A stretch of DNA of 51,003 nucleotides from the NCBI RefSeq assembly GCF_016107535.1, contig NZ_JABASQ010000022.1:1-51003 (forward strand), in the 5' to 3' direction. Under the pieces are notes generated by a model. That model was given only the letters and a program-made list of their open reading frames with translations. It ran no database searches and had not been told where the DNA came from. Made by a program: the position numbers and the translations under genes. This document shows, piece after piece, positions 17,606 to 27,669 of this stretch. Origin of the DNA: Psychrobacter cibarius. GTDB taxonomy: Bacteria > Pseudomonadota > Gammaproteobacteria > Pseudomonadales > Moraxellaceae. Within the stretch, counting starts at the first letter, position 1. Each line of letters opens with the position of its first letter.

Positions 17606-19165
17606 ATGACCAGCAGTGCAATCCTCCCGCATCCTATGAAGCCAATCGCAGACTTGCCTGTCGATGCCGATCTGGCACAAGCATTATTGAGCAGTATGGT
17701 TGAATATGGTGAACAGCTGCACGGTCGACGGCTTTGGCTGGCGTGTAGTGGTGGTCGTGATTCATTAGCATTGGCTGCGCTGTGTTTGCAGCTCTATCGC
17801 CAAGGTAAGTTGCCATTTTTGCCGCAATTGCTGCATGTCAACCATGGTTTGCAAGCAGATAGTGACACTTGGGCGATGCATGTCGCTCATTGGGCAGCAG
17901 TGCAGCAGATACCGTGTCGGATTTTACGTGCGCAAGTGAATGGTCATGATGAGCAAGCCGCAAGGCAAGCTCGTTATGATGTCATGCGAGCGCAACTCAA
18001 TCAAGATGATGTATTGCTCTTAGCACATCATGCCGATGACCAAGCAGAGACGGTGCTGATGCGGCTGATACAAGGCGCTGGGGTGAATGGTCTGTCGGGT
18101 ATGCAGCCGTGGCGTATCCAAACGCAGGGCGCACAGCGTATGGCATTATGGCGACCTTGGCTGATGGTCAAACGCGGCAATATCAGCAATTACGCTCAGC
18201 GCCTAAAGCTCCCTTATATTGATGACCCAACCAATGATGCTGGCGATAATGTACGTAGTGGGCTACGCCTCGACATCATGCCAGTATTGGCGACCTATAA
18301 TTCTAATGTCATTGACAATATCGCCCGTAGCGCACAGCTATTGCGTGATGCCCAATTAATAATCAATGCACAAGCGGCAGAAGATTTACAGCAGATAGAG
18401 GTAGCATCATTACAGCTATCGTCTGCCCAGCGTGTGCTAAGTATAGACAAGCTACAAGCATTACCCATTTATCGTCAGCGGAAACTATTGCATCATTGGC
18501 TCGGTCAAGATGAACCGTTACCGCCTGCTAAGCAGCTGGTCGATGATGTATTTATGCTAAGCCAACGTGGAGATGCTGATCACCAAACGGCGCTTTTTTG
18601 GCAAGCTCGTAAGCAGTCCTATACGATTTGCCGCTACCGTCAGCAGCTTTATCGTTTAAGCAGTGAGTGGCGCAAGTGGTTAGCATTACCGCTTACCAAA
18701 CAGATTCAACCCTTATCTGATTTTGTTGTGGCTGATGCTGATTCAGCGGCTGCCCAGCCTGTGTCAGTTACCTTACGCAGGGATAATAAATTGACTTGGC
18801 AAGCGCAAATGATGCCAAATGCCTTGGCAGAGCTATTAGACAGCGACCAAGATGGTGATGAGAAGTTTGAGATTACCTTTGCACCATTAGGTCGTCAACA
18901 GCGTGTGCAAACTGCATTGGCATCACGTCCACAAGCGGGCAAGAAACTATATCAAACGCTTGGTGTACCTGTATGGTTGCGCGAGAGTTTGGTGGTGGTC
19001 AGTGCCGTATCCGTACAGCAGGATAAAGAGTGGCCATTATTGCTGGTTTCACCTTTTGAGCGCTGGATACTAGGGACGAGTAGATCGCTAATAGACACGA
19101 TAGACAATACTGGTGTTTTAGATAGTGTTATTAGAAACAGTCTAAGCATCAATAACGCTTTTTAA
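17606..19165 (+). CDS. tilS: tRNA(Ile)-lysidine synthase
   Basis: Modifies C34 of the CAU-anticodon tRNA-Ile to lysidine so that it reads AUA; essential. The PP-loop motif S48-G-G-R-D-S53 binds ATP in the N-terminal domain, and L-L-L-A-H-H-A-D-D-Q-A-E-T-V-L-M-R-L follows at about 140-157, both hallmarks of TilS. The 519 residues include the central TilS substrate domain and a C-terminal domain (P-x-G-R..P-Q-A-G-K-K-L-Y-Q-T-L-G-V-P-V-W-L-R), so it is the long, E. coli-like type. It starts 126 bp beyond the accA terminator, so it needs its own promoter. Confidence 0.95.
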   Translation: MTSSAILPHPMKPIADLPVDADLAQALLSSMVEYGEQLHGRRLWLACSGGRDSLALAALCLQLYRQGKLPFLPQLLHVNHGLQADSDTWAMHVAHWAAVQQIPCRILRAQVNGHDEQAARQARYDVMRAQLNQDDVLLLAHHADDQAETVLMRLIQGAGVNGLSGMQPWRIQTQGAQRMALWRPWLMVKRGNISNYAQRLKLPYIDDPTNDAGDNVRSGLRLDIMPVLATYNSNVIDNIARSAQLLRDAQLIINAQAAEDLQQIEVASLQLSSAQRVLSIDKLQALPIYRQRKLLHHWLGQDEPLPPAKQLVDDVFMLSQRGDADHQTALFWQARKQSYTICRYRQQLYRLSSEWRKWLALPLTKQIQPLSDFVVADADSAAAQPVSVTLRRDNKLTWQAQMMPNALAELLDSDQDGDEKFEITFAPLGRQQRVQTALASRPQAGKKLYQTLGVPVWLRESLVVVSAVSVQQDKEWPLLLVSPFERWILGTSRSLIDTIDNTGVLDSVIRNSLSINNAF

Positions 19166-19201
19166 TATTGGCGATCTAAATCTTTGGGAAGGTCAGGTTA
19201 T

Positions 19202-19714
19202 CTAGGACATTAGGTCAACAAGTTTTCTAACCATTTTGATATCTATTATTTGCGTGCTTTTGTAGCATTCTTCACTCTTTTCGCCATTAGCTACAAAGCC
19301 AAATTTTTGATAGAAATCAATAGCAGCCACATTATTTTCTAATACCCATAAATAAAAATGGGCATGGATATGAGATTCTAAGAGAGCTTTCAATGATACT
19401 GTCATTAATTGAGTGCCTATACCCAATCCTTGGTAGTCGGGCAAAACATACAACGTGGTAATTTCATAATTTTTATTATTAACGAAGTAGCCAATAAACC
19501 CCAAATTATGATGATGAGCATCATATGCTATCCAGACAATAACATCAGGATGCGCCATTAACTCCTGCCACATTTTTGTCTTATTACATAAGTTGTTTTT
19601 ATCATTGATATAGGACACTGGTAGCAAATCTAAATAGGCTACATGCCAACTTTTGAAGTGAATGTTAGCAATGTCTGCATAATCCTCTGGGTTAGCTTTA
19701 CGAATGAAAAACAT
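19202..19714 (-). CDS. GNAT family N-acetyltransferase
   Basis: 170 residues with the GNAT fold. I-R-K-A-N-P-E-D-Y-A-D-I-A-N-I at the N-terminus is the first strand-helix. The acetyl-CoA-binding motif A is L-P-D-Y-Q-G-L-G-I-G-T-Q-L-M (about 92-105), and L-W-V-L-E-N-N-V-A-A-I-D-F-Y-Q-K-F-G-F at about 123-141 is the typical motif B. The acceptor is unknown; this subgroup includes peptide-, amine- and antibiotic-acetylating enzymes. The ATG at 19714 with GGAG upstream is preferred to a GTG at 19729. The gene converges on tilS with a 36-bp gap. Confidence 0.88.
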   Translation of the reverse strand: MFFIRKANPEDYADIANIHFKSWHVAYLDLLPVSYINDKNNLCNKTKMWQELMAHPDVIVWIAYDAHHHNLGFIGYFVNNKNYEITTLYVLPDYQGLGIGTQLMTVSLKALLESHIHAHFYLWVLENNVAAIDFYQKFGFVANGEKSEECYKSTQIIDIKMVRKLVDLMS

Positions 19715-19932
19715 ATTACTCTCCGTCACTGATTTTACATAATGCCCTTGTTAATTTAACCGTTTGGTTGTGCAATAGTCCATGGTAATTAAGTGGTTCA
19801 ACGGAGCTTACAGCCGGGCTAGATGCCGTCAATTTATCAAACGATGCCAGTAGCAGTATGGTAAACTGAGTGTCATTTTACCTATCATTATGTTAGTTTG
19901 AGTACCTTTGGATTGTTGAATAGGAGACATGT

Positions 19933-20766
19933 ATGTCAGTATTAGATAATAAGAAAATCAGCTTTATCGGTGGCGGTAATATGGCGCAGGCTTTGATTAG
20001 CGGGCTTGTCAGCTGCGGTGTCAAGCCGAGTTTAATTACCGTTGCTGATCCTAGTAGTGAGGCGCGTGAGCAATTGGCTGCTAAAGGATTGAACACGGTT
20101 GATCCAACTGCTGATGCAAAAGCTGCCGTTATCGATGCTGACATTGTGGTGCTGGCGGTCAAACCGCAAGTGATGAAAGCGGTAGTCAGTAGCTTTGCGG
20201 ATATCTTAAACAAGCAGCTGGTGATTTCAGTGGCAGCAGGTTTGTCAACTGAGCTTCTATCTGACATGTTGGGTGGCTATGACAATATCGTCCGCGCGAT
20301 GCCAAATACCCCTGCAATGATTCAAATGGGCGCAACGGGTCTGTACGGTACTGATAATATTTCTGCTGAACAAAAGCAGTTAGCAACGGCGGTGATGGAA
20401 GCATCAGGTTTGGTCATGTGGGTCGATAATGAAGAACACATGCATGCGGTAACCGCCGTATCAGGGTCAGCACCAGCGTATATGTTTTACTTCATTGAAT
20501 CGATGGTCGATGGGGCAGTCGCTCTTGGGCTGGATAAAGAGCAGGCTTCAGCGCTCGCTATGCAAACCATGCTAGGCGCGGCAAAAATGGCGATGAATAG
20601 TGAGGATGCACCTGCTGAATTGCGTCGCAAGGTTACCTCTCCAAATGGGACAACCCAAGCCGCCGTTGAGTCAATGCAAGCCAATGATATCGGTGGTCAA
20701 ATCGTTGAGGCTATGCAGGCCTGCTATGACCGTAGCCAAGCCTTGAGTGAAGAGATGAGTAAATAA
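19933..20766 (+). CDS. proC: pyrroline-5-carboxylate reductase
   Basis: Last step of proline synthesis, reducing pyrroline-5-carboxylate with NAD(P)H in the cytoplasm. 277 residues. The N-terminal dinucleotide site is I-S-F-I-G-G-G-N-M-A-Q-A-L-I-S-G (about 9-24). V-L-A-V-K-P-Q is near 74, R-A-M-P-N-T-P-A near 120, and the C-terminal ProC signature covers A-M-Q-T-M-L-G-A-A through V-T-S-P-N-G-T-T (about 210-240). AGGAGA precedes the ATG. It is followed by yggT, a common proC-yggT pairing. Confidence 0.96.
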   Translation: MSVLDNKKISFIGGGNMAQALISGLVSCGVKPSLITVADPSSEAREQLAAKGLNTVDPTADAKAAVIDADIVVLAVKPQVMKAVVSSFADILNKQLVISVAAGLSTELLSDMLGGYDNIVRAMPNTPAMIQMGATGLYGTDNISAEQKQLATAVMEASGLVMWVDNEEHMHAVTAVSGSAPAYMFYFIESMVDGAVALGLDKEQASALAMQTMLGAAKMAMNSEDAPAELRRKVTSPNGTTQAAVESMQANDIGGQIVEAMQACYDRSQALSEEMSK

Positions 20767-20905
20767 TCATCCCTATATCAGGCGCGTTATTTGCTACAAG
20801 CGCATGACGCGCCTGAGCGTTAATACTAAGCACCAATACCAAGTACCTAGTAATGACAGTCGTCATCCCAAAACCTGTTAATAATGTCACATTGAGTAGC
20901 ACTTC

Positions 20906-21475
20906 ATGAACAACATGTTATTTCAAATCTTTGATTTGGTCACCACCTTCGTCATGATGTTGGTGTTTATTCGCTTTATGCTGCAATTTGCAGGGATGGA
21001 TGCCAGCAACCCCATGATTGCGCCTGCTTATAAAGCCACGCACATTGTCGATGTGTTTGGGCGTATTTTTCCAACCGTCGGGCAAGGGCGTATCAGTATT
21101 GCGGCTATCGTCCTGATGTTTTTGATTCGTTTGATCGATATCTCTGGAAAAGCAGCACTGACCCATAAAGGTATCGCTCCTGTACCGTTATTTTTCACTG
21201 GTACTATCAGCTTGGTATTAGACTTTTTACGTATGTGTCGCTATCTCGTCATTGGCTCCATCATTGTCAGCTGGATTGTGGTATTTACCCAATCTCAGCA
21301 TCCGATTATTGGTATTATTGTCGATTTAGCGGAGCCAATCTTGGCACCATTTCGTCGAATCACGCCAAACTTGGGCATGATTGATTTATCACCAATGGTC
21401 GCCTTCATTGCTTTTATTTTGCTTGAGATGTTTATTGGTGGCTTTGCTGCGAGCTTCATGCCGATGTTGGGTTGA
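20906..21475 (+). CDS. yggT: YggT family membrane protein
   Basis: 189 residues, mostly hydrophobic, with two YGGT repeats, each a pair of transmembrane helices flanking a conserved loop: F-I-R-F-M-L-Q-F-A (about 21-29) and D-L-A-E-P-I-L-A-P-F-R-R-I-T-P (about 140-154). Located in the inner membrane; the family is linked to osmotic tolerance and cell division in some bacteria, but the biochemical function is not established. It lies 139 bp after proC on the same strand and ends at a strong terminator. Confidence 0.92.
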   Translation: MNNMLFQIFDLVTTFVMMLVFIRFMLQFAGMDASNPMIAPAYKATHIVDVFGRIFPTVGQGRISIAAIVLMFLIRLIDISGKAALTHKGIAPVPLFFTGTISLVLDFLRMCRYLVIGSIIVSWIVVFTQSQHPIIGIIVDLAEPILAPFRRITPNLGMIDLSPMVAFIAFILLEMFIGGFAASFMPMLG

Positions 21476-21528
21476 GCTGGATTAATGGTCACTTGAAAGC
21501 CGCTATCTAAAATTACCAATAGCTATCT

Positions 21529-21568
21529 AAAAAAGGGCGCTCTACGAGATATAGAGCGCCCTTTTTTT
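21529..21568. terminator. bidirectional terminator between yggT and thiD
   Basis: Long perfect stem AAAAAGGGCGCTCTA / TAGAGCGCCCTTTTT around CGAGATA between two convergent genes. Confidence 0.92.
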
Positions 21569-21577
21569 ATTGCTTAT

Positions 21578-22639
<1,062 letters not shown>

Positions 22640-22667
22640 TTGCAATTCGTTTTGGCTTTGCTATAAT
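22640..22667 (+). promoter_or_regulatory. promoter of tRNA-Ser
   Basis: -35 TTGCAA (22640-22645), 16-bp spacer, -10 TATAAT (22662-22667). This leaves a leader of about 70 bases to the mature tRNA. Confidence 0.85.
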
Positions 22668-22740
22668 ACTCGCCCACGGGATAAGACGTATTATCAGCAA
22701 TAATACTATTTTTTAGAACTTAAAAAGTCTTACGTCGTTT

Positions 22741-22830
22741 GGTGAAGTGGGTGAGTGGCTGAAACCAGTTCCCTGCTAAGGAACCATACGTTTACGCGTA
22801 TCGAGGGTTCGAATCCCTCCTTCACCTCCA
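22741..22830 (+). tRNA. tRNA-Ser (GCU anticodon)
   Basis: 90 nt with a long variable arm. Acceptor GGTGAAG pairs with CTTCACC; the anticodon loop CTGCTAA gives GCU; T-arm GAGGGTTCGAATCCCTC; CCA is encoded. Position 73 (the discriminator) is T, where E. coli tRNA-Ser has G. Confidence 0.97.
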
Positions 22831-22930
22831 TTTATTCGGTTTTTAGTAGAGTAGTGACGCGATATAAAAGCGTTAATAATCTTCTGTTTTATTAAAGCAA
22901 AAAATAATTTGATTTTAATAAAAAAAGATA

Positions 22931-22958
22931 TTGACACAAGCGAAATTATCTATATAAT
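22931..22958 (+). promoter_or_regulatory. promoter of tRNA-Arg
   Basis: Consensus -35 TTGACA (22931-22936), 16-bp spacer, consensus -10 TATAAT (22953-22958), 60 bp before the tRNA. Confidence 0.9.
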
Positions 22959-23017
22959 AACCAACCTAATTTGCTGCAATTGTTTCTTAACAACGCAGTA
23001 AATGATGTGCAAAGTAC

Positions 23018-23094
23018 GCGCTTGTAGCTCAGTTGGATAGAGCACTTGGCTACGAACTAAGGGGTCGGGAGTTCGAATCTCTCCAAGCGCACCA
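23018..23094 (+). tRNA. tRNA-Arg (ACG anticodon)
   Basis: 77 nt. Acceptor GCGCTTG pairs with CAAGCGC; D-arm AGCTCAGTTGGATAGAGC; anticodon loop CTACGAA gives ACG (read as ICG after editing); T-arm GGGAGTTCGAATCTCTC; discriminator A and encoded CCA. Confidence 0.98.
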
Positions 23095-23136
23095 TTTGCA
23101 TCATCACTTCTTTAACCCAGTTAAAGAAACCTTAAA

Positions 23137-23173
23137 ATAATCGCCTGTCTTATGACAATTTGGCGATTTTTTT
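23137..23173 (+). terminator. tRNA-Arg terminator
   Basis: Stem AAATCGCC / GGCGATTT with a long loop, followed by a T-run, 43 bp after the tRNA. Confidence 0.8.
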
Positions 23174-23322
23174 ATGTCTGCAATTTCTGTGTGATAGTCT
23201 TATGAGCTGATGAGTCATACGACATGGTTATATGACTTACGGCATCTTAGGATAATGTACGATAAGACAGTGAATTACGGTACAATAGAGTCATTATTCA
23301 CTGCTTGCTATGAGCTTGTACC

Positions 23323-23976
23323 ATGTCAAAGAGTTTACCTAAACGACCTACCAAATCTGCTGCTAAAACTAAAGCCTCAGCACACTATGCCTCTGACGTT
23401 GAAGAGCTAACGATTGCTAAACCTGGCACTCGTATGGCAGCCATTCTTTATGATGGCATGTTAATTTTAGCGTTGTTGTTTTTGGTCGGTACCCTGCTAA
23501 CCGTGATTGGTACATTGCTGACCATGAATACCGGTACAGACTCTTCTCAAGCGCAGTCGCTGCCAACGTGGTATCAAAACGTGATTATGACGCCGTCTTT
23601 TATACTGACGTTAGTCGGATTCTATGGGATATTTTGGCGTCGTGGTGGGCAGACATTAGGTATGCAAACTTGGCGGTTGAAGACGGTCAATAGTAATGGT
23701 CATTTGCTAACGTGGGGACAGTCATTTAAGCGGATTTTAGCGGCCAGTATCATGCCACTTATATTTGGTATCATTGGTAGTGTCATCGATGGCTCGCGTG
23801 CTGTTTTATTGACCAGTGCCTTTTTGGGCTTTGTCTTTAACTATGCTTTTTGCCTCTTTAACCCACGTGGTCTCGCAGTGCAAGATATGCTATCGAATAC
23901 CATTACCTTAAAAATGCCAAAAACAGAGAATGAAGGACTATGGCGGGTGATTAGAAATCGCAAGCAAGGAAAATAA
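23323..23976 (+). CDS. RDD family membrane protein
   Basis: 217 residues. A basic N-terminal tail (first 40 residues) precedes an RDD domain: R-M-A-A-I-L-Y-D-G-M-L-I-L (about 38-50) opens the first transmembrane helix and contains the Arg-Asp pattern, two more helices follow, and R-R-G-G-Q-T-L-G-M-Q-T-W-R-L-K-T-V (about 107-123) is the conserved loop. C-terminal N-P-R-G-L-A-V-Q-D-M-L-S is also typical. Inner membrane; transport roles (Na+/H+ exchange) are reported for some relatives, so function here is open. Only a weak ribosome binding site is visible. Confidence 0.88.
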   Translation: MSKSLPKRPTKSAAKTKASAHYASDVEELTIAKPGTRMAAILYDGMLILALLFLVGTLLTVIGTLLTMNTGTDSSQAQSLPTWYQNVIMTPSFILTLVGFYGIFWRRGGQTLGMQTWRLKTVNSNGHLLTWGQSFKRILAASIMPLIFGIIGSVIDGSRAVLLTSAFLGFVFNYAFCLFNPRGLAVQDMLSNTITLKMPKTENEGLWRVIRNRKQGK

Positions 23977-24038
23977 ACCCCATTATCATCGCCATAGTCT
24001 GTTCATGCATTTTTAGGTCTGTTAATACACTTTAAGCG

Positions 24039-25019
24039 TTACAGGTTGACGGTTTGTATCAGCCATAAAGTATAGCCGACAAAGAATAAGACCAAAGTCG
24101 ACCCAGAAGTGCGACCGAATGGACGCTTACTCATAAAGGCAAACCCGCACAATACCAAGAGTAACAAGGTGACCAATCCCATCGCCACTATATCGCGCGA
24201 TAAGATAATTGGACTGACTGTGATTGGCGCTATAAGCGCTGCGAGACCAACAACGCCCAAGGTGTTAAATATATTAGAGCCAATAATATTACCCAGTGCC
24301 ATGTCGTGTTCGCCTTTACGGGCGGCTGATAGGCTCGATACCAGCTCAGGTAACGATGTCCCCACAGCAACAATCGTCAATCCAATCACCAGTTCGCTCA
24401 CGCCCCACAGCGTTGCCAATTCTACTGCACCCCAAACTATAGCTCGTGAGCTAATGACCAGTAAAAGCATGCCGATAACTAAGCTGATGAGTCCCCGTGT
24501 TAGGGTTTGCTCGATATGTTCAGCATCGATGCTTTCTGCTATGGGTTCTCCTTCGTGCTCATGGTTGCCTTCACGTAAGCTTAGTACAATCTGAATGCCT
24601 AAAGTCACGACCAGCAGCGCTATCAACACAATCGCATCTGCTTGGTCTAATTGCCCATCACGCAGCTGCCATGCGGCGACCATAGTAATCAATACTAATA
24701 GAGGTAAATCACGCTTGATGATGCCCTTACGAATGATAATAGGACTAATCAATACGGTTGCACCCAATACCAGCGCAATATTGATGATGTTTGAGCCATA
24801 AGCGTTGCCTAATGCCAAATCAGGGCTGCCTTCTAGTGCCGCCAATACTGACACGACCATCTCAGGGGCGGATGTACCCACACCCAAAATCAACACACCG
24901 ATTAAGAAACTAGGGACGTTGAATTTTTTTGCTAAGGCAGTGGCGCCATCAACAAAAAGGTCTGCACTCCAAACAAGAATAGCTAGTCCGATCAATACTG
25001 CAATAACTGCCAACCACAT
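24039..25019 (-). CDS. sodium/calcium exchanger family protein (YrbG-like)
   Basis: 326 residues, about ten transmembrane helices, with the two inverted alpha-repeats of the Ca2+:cation antiporter superfamily: L-I-L-G-V-G-T-S-A-P-E-M-V-V-S-V-L (about 44-60) and L-T-I-V-A-V-G-T-S-L-P-E-L-V-S-S-L (about 215-231), each with the ion-coordinating acidic residue, followed by A-L-G-N-x-x-G-S-N-I-x-N motifs. A charged cytoplasmic loop lies in the middle (about 150-175). Inner membrane; the ion pair is not decided by sequence. AAGGAAA precedes the ATG. It converges on the RDD gene with a 62-bp gap. Confidence 0.92.
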   Translation of the reverse strand: MWLAVIAVLIGLAILVWSADLFVDGATALAKKFNVPSFLIGVLILGVGTSAPEMVVSVLAALEGSPDLALGNAYGSNIINIALVLGATVLISPIIIRKGIIKRDLPLLVLITMVAAWQLRDGQLDQADAIVLIALLVVTLGIQIVLSLREGNHEHEGEPIAESIDAEHIEQTLTRGLISLVIGMLLLVISSRAIVWGAVELATLWGVSELVIGLTIVAVGTSLPELVSSLSAARKGEHDMALGNIIGSNIFNTLGVVGLAALIAPITVSPIILSRDIVAMGLVTLLLLVLCGFAFMSKRPFGRTSGSTLVLFFVGYTLWLIQTVNL

Positions 25020-25175
25020 CAGTCTGTTTCCTTATTAGTGTTAATACCAAACCTAAAAATACGCTTAGCCGTGTCAAATTCATTTAGCTTAAAAACATAG
25101 CGCTGACATTTATTTTTCTGACGACTTCATCTTTTAAGAGTGGTATAAAATGTGAATTTGCCATATAAAAATGGC

Positions 25176-25210
25176 ATAAAAAAAGCTGAATCAGAATGGA
25201 GATTCAGCTC
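25176..25210 (-). terminator. panD terminator
   Basis: On the minus strand AGCTGAATC / GATTCAGCT around an 8-base loop, followed by seven T residues, about 105 bp after the panD stop. A small TGCCAT/ATGGCA hairpin lies next to it at 25159-25178. Confidence 0.82.
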
Positions 25211-25313
25211 TCATATTAGCATAGCGGTTTTGGTTGGATAATAAGAATAACTTCAACAGCTTAGTCGATTATTTATCCTTGCTTTATCCAAAAATCTTCG
25301 GTGTTCCGGTGCT

Positions 25314-25694
25314 TTAAGCCACTTGTACCGGAATGATGTTTGCCGTGTCTTTTACGGTGTTGTCTTCATTGCAATACACCAGTTTTGGCTGGTAGGTTGC
25401 CGCTTCTACTTCATCAAAATGAGCATAGGCACAGATGATAACGATATCGCCTAAATCTGCCATGTGAGCCGCCGCACCATTTAGCGAGATGATACCAGAA
25501 CCCGCTTCAGCGCGGATAGCGTAGGTGCGAAAGCGCTTACCATTGGTCACATTGTAGATATCGATAGACTCATTTTCGCGCAGACCAGCAAGATCCAATA
25601 AATCACCATCGATACCGCATGAGCCTTCGTAATGAAGTTCGGCATGGGTGACGCGAGCACGGTGTAATTTGCATTTAAGCATATTAAGTAGCAT
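25314..25694 (-). CDS. panD: aspartate 1-decarboxylase
   Basis: Makes beta-alanine for pantothenate and CoA synthesis. A 126-residue pro-enzyme that cleaves itself between G24 and S25, in the motif Y22-E-G-S-C-G-I-D29, to create the pyruvoyl cofactor. The N-terminal [16 protein letters not shown] and the N-G-A-A-A-H (about 72-77) and I-I-C-A-Y-A (about 86-91) segments are diagnostic. AAGGAAG precedes the ATG at 25694. Other pan genes are not adjacent; it is about 100 bp downstream of pth on the same strand and may share its transcript. Confidence 0.96.
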   Translation of the reverse strand: MLLNMLKCKLHRARVTHAELHYEGSCGIDGDLLDLAGLRENESIDIYNVTNGKRFRTYAIRAEAGSGIISLNGAAAHMADLGDIVIICAYAHFDEVEAATYQPKLVYCNEDNTVKDTANIIPVQVA

Positions 25695-25794
25695 AGGTTG
25701 CTTCCTTAGCGTAACTGAGATTAATGATTCAAATCAAAAGGTTAATGGGGGATAACTTGCTAAAATAAAAGGCTATTATGGTTAAAGCATGATT

Positions 25795-26376
25795 TTATTC
25801 CGGCAGCTTGAAGCCATTAATTTGTGAACGTGCTTTTTCAATATCGCCATTTAGTAATAATGGTAGCGCTTCAAATGCTGCTGTCAGAGCGCTATCAATG
25901 GCAATCTGTTCATCGGGCGCAGCTTTTGAGAGCACATGACCACTAACTTTAGACTTATGACCAGGATGACCAATACCAATACGCAAACGATGGAAGTCGT
26001 TGCCGATATGAGGGGTGATATCACGCAGACCATTATGACCGCCATGACCACCATTCGTCTTAAGTTTGATACTGCCAGCTGGAATATCGAGCTCATCATG
26101 AGCAATCAGTAACTCATCATTTTCAATGCCATAAAACTTCACCATCGGCACCACTGACTGACCAGACTTATTCATAAAGGTGAGCGGCATCAATAGACGT
26201 ACGTCATGCCCATGAATCTGCCCACGTCCTGTTACTCCATGAAATTTTTTATCATGAGAGAGGGTAATGTTGAACTGCTGAGCCAAGTGATGGACAAACC
26301 AAAACCCTGCATTATGACGTGTAAACATATACTGCTGACCAGGATTACCAAGACCGACAATAAGCTTTATGGCCAT
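25795..26376 (-). CDS. pth: peptidyl-tRNA hydrolase
   Basis: Recycles peptidyl-tRNA dropped from ribosomes; essential. 193 residues, normal length. Catalytic-site motifs are present: V-G-L-G-N-P-G (about 7-13), T-R-H-N-A-G-F-W (19-26, with the catalytic His21), L-T-F-M-N-K-S-G (about 65-72), H-D-E-L-D-I-P-A-G (about 93-101), and G-G-H-G-G-H-N-G-L-R-D (109-119). AGGGTG lies upstream of the ATG. It follows rplY on the same strand, the usual order. Confidence 0.97.
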   Translation of the reverse strand: MAIKLIVGLGNPGQQYMFTRHNAGFWFVHHLAQQFNITLSHDKKFHGVTGRGQIHGHDVRLLMPLTFMNKSGQSVVPMVKFYGIENDELLIAHDELDIPAGSIKLKTNGGHGGHNGLRDITPHIGNDFHRLRIGIGHPGHKSKVSGHVLSKAAPDEQIAIDSALTAAFEALPLLLNGDIEKARSQINGFKLPE

Positions 26377-26471
26377 AAAAACACCCTGCTTAAATTGAAT
26401 AAATGAGGCATAAGGTTTGTGATTATGCTATTTATTCATAGCATATCTGTTATTTTTCAAACCTTACTTAC

Positions 26472-26508
26472 AAAAACAGCAGGAGATATTTATCACCTGC
26501 TGTTTTTT
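26472..26508. terminator. rplY terminator
   Basis: Stem AAAACAGCAGG / CCTGCTGTTTT with T-runs on both strands, between the rplY stop and the pth start on the minus strand. It probably separates or attenuates the two. Confidence 0.85.
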
Positions 26509-26572
26509 GACTAAACAAACCTTGTATTACATAGCAGACGCTAGATTGCGTGCTCTATGTAACGGTGGTTTA

Positions 26573-27247
26573 TTATTCGCCGTCTTTGTCTTCAGTACCT
26601 TGCTCAGTAGCAGGTACGTCAGCAGCATCAACTTCTTCAGCGTCTGCGTCAACTTCTTCAACCGTTGGTGGCTGCATGTTAACGATAGTACGGTCGTGAG
26701 CATCTTCCATGTCAAGATCAAAGATGATAACGCCTTCAGGTAGTTTGATGTCTGATAGACGGAATAGATCACCGATTTCCATGCCTGATACGTCAATTTC
26801 TAGGTATTCAGGTAATTGTGATGGTAGGCAAACGATTTCGATATCAGATACTAGCGTTGATAGAACACCACCAGCTTTAGTACCAGGCGCTTCTTCACGA
26901 CCAGCAAAATGCACAGGAACGTTCATGTTGATTTTCTGACCTTTCACAACGCGCTGGAAATCAGCATGCATTGGGAAGCCTTTAGCTGGATGGCGTTGCA
27001 AGTCTTTGATAACCGCTTGATGCTCTACGCCATCAACATTGATTGTCAAAATGTGTGAGAAGAACGCTTCGAATTCAAGTGACTTTACTAGCTCGTTGAT
27101 CTTGATTGAGATAGACGTTGGCTCTTCGTTACCACCATAGATGATAGCAGGAACTAGATTCTGCTTACGTAGGCGGCGGCTCGCACCTTTACCTTGTTGC
27201 TCAGCAGAACGATCAACAGCGTTTAGTTCAAAATGATTAATGCTCAT
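26573..27247 (-). CDS. rplY: 50S ribosomal protein L25 (TL5/CTC form)
   Basis: 224 residues. The N-terminal L25 domain binds 5S rRNA (L-N-A..R-x-x-x-G-K-G-A-S-R-R-L-R, about 8-27, and P-A-I-I-Y-G-G). The C-terminal TL5/CTC beta domain (about 95-190) makes this the long general-stress-protein form rather than the 94-residue E. coli form. An acidic tail (E-E-V-D-A-D-A-E-E) ends it. The start at 27247 (MSINHFEL) with AGGA upstream was chosen; a 57-residue in-frame extension has no L25 character. A TATAAT-like -10 for the minus strand lies around 27512-27517. Confidence 0.96.
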   Translation of the reverse strand: MSINHFELNAVDRSAEQQGKGASRRLRKQNLVPAIIYGGNEEPTSISIKINELVKSLEFEAFFSHILTINVDGVEHQAVIKDLQRHPAKGFPMHADFQRVVKGQKINMNVPVHFAGREEAPGTKAGGVLSTLVSDIEIVCLPSQLPEYLEIDVSGMEIGDLFRLSDIKLPEGVIIFDLDMEDAHDRTIVNMQPPTVEEVDADAEEVDAADVPATEQGTEDKDGE

Positions 27248-27565
27248 GGATATAATCCTATAAAAAGAATGATGAAGTGTCTGGTCATAAAAAAGTGGAT
27301 TTGCGACCAATCCACTAATACGTGATGATAGCCAACATTTATGATTGCTAACAAAATTCACAATTGCTAAATGTAGCCATTTGCTCATCATAACGATTTT
27401 TTGGATAGTCATTATCATGACAATCGTTACTTTTGGGCATGATCAGCACTTTTGAGAATGCCAACCTAATTAAATCGAACAAATGGTTGGCACAGGCGCG
27501 CATTATACGTGATTTTGTAGTAATAATAAAGACCTACGCAAAATGACTGTGCAACACCAATAGGC
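27248..27565. other. rplY leader and promoter region
   Basis: Spacer between prs and rplY on the minus strand. Apart from a minus-strand TATAAT at about 27512-27517 nothing is recognised. The region may contain leader sequence for autoregulation by L25, but no defined structure was identified. Confidence 0.35.
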
Positions 27566-27604
27566 AAAAAAAGCGTCAAGTAAAGATACTTGACGCTTTT
27601 TTTT
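27566..27604. terminator. prs terminator
   Basis: Stem AAAAAAAGCGTCAAGTA / TACTTGACGCTTTTTTT around AAGA, 66 bp past the prs stop on the minus strand. Confidence 0.92.
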
Positions 27605-27669
27605 AAACTTAAGCAGTGTTTTATAACGAGCATTGCCAACAGAAAGTAGAGCGAGTGCTCATTAAAAGT

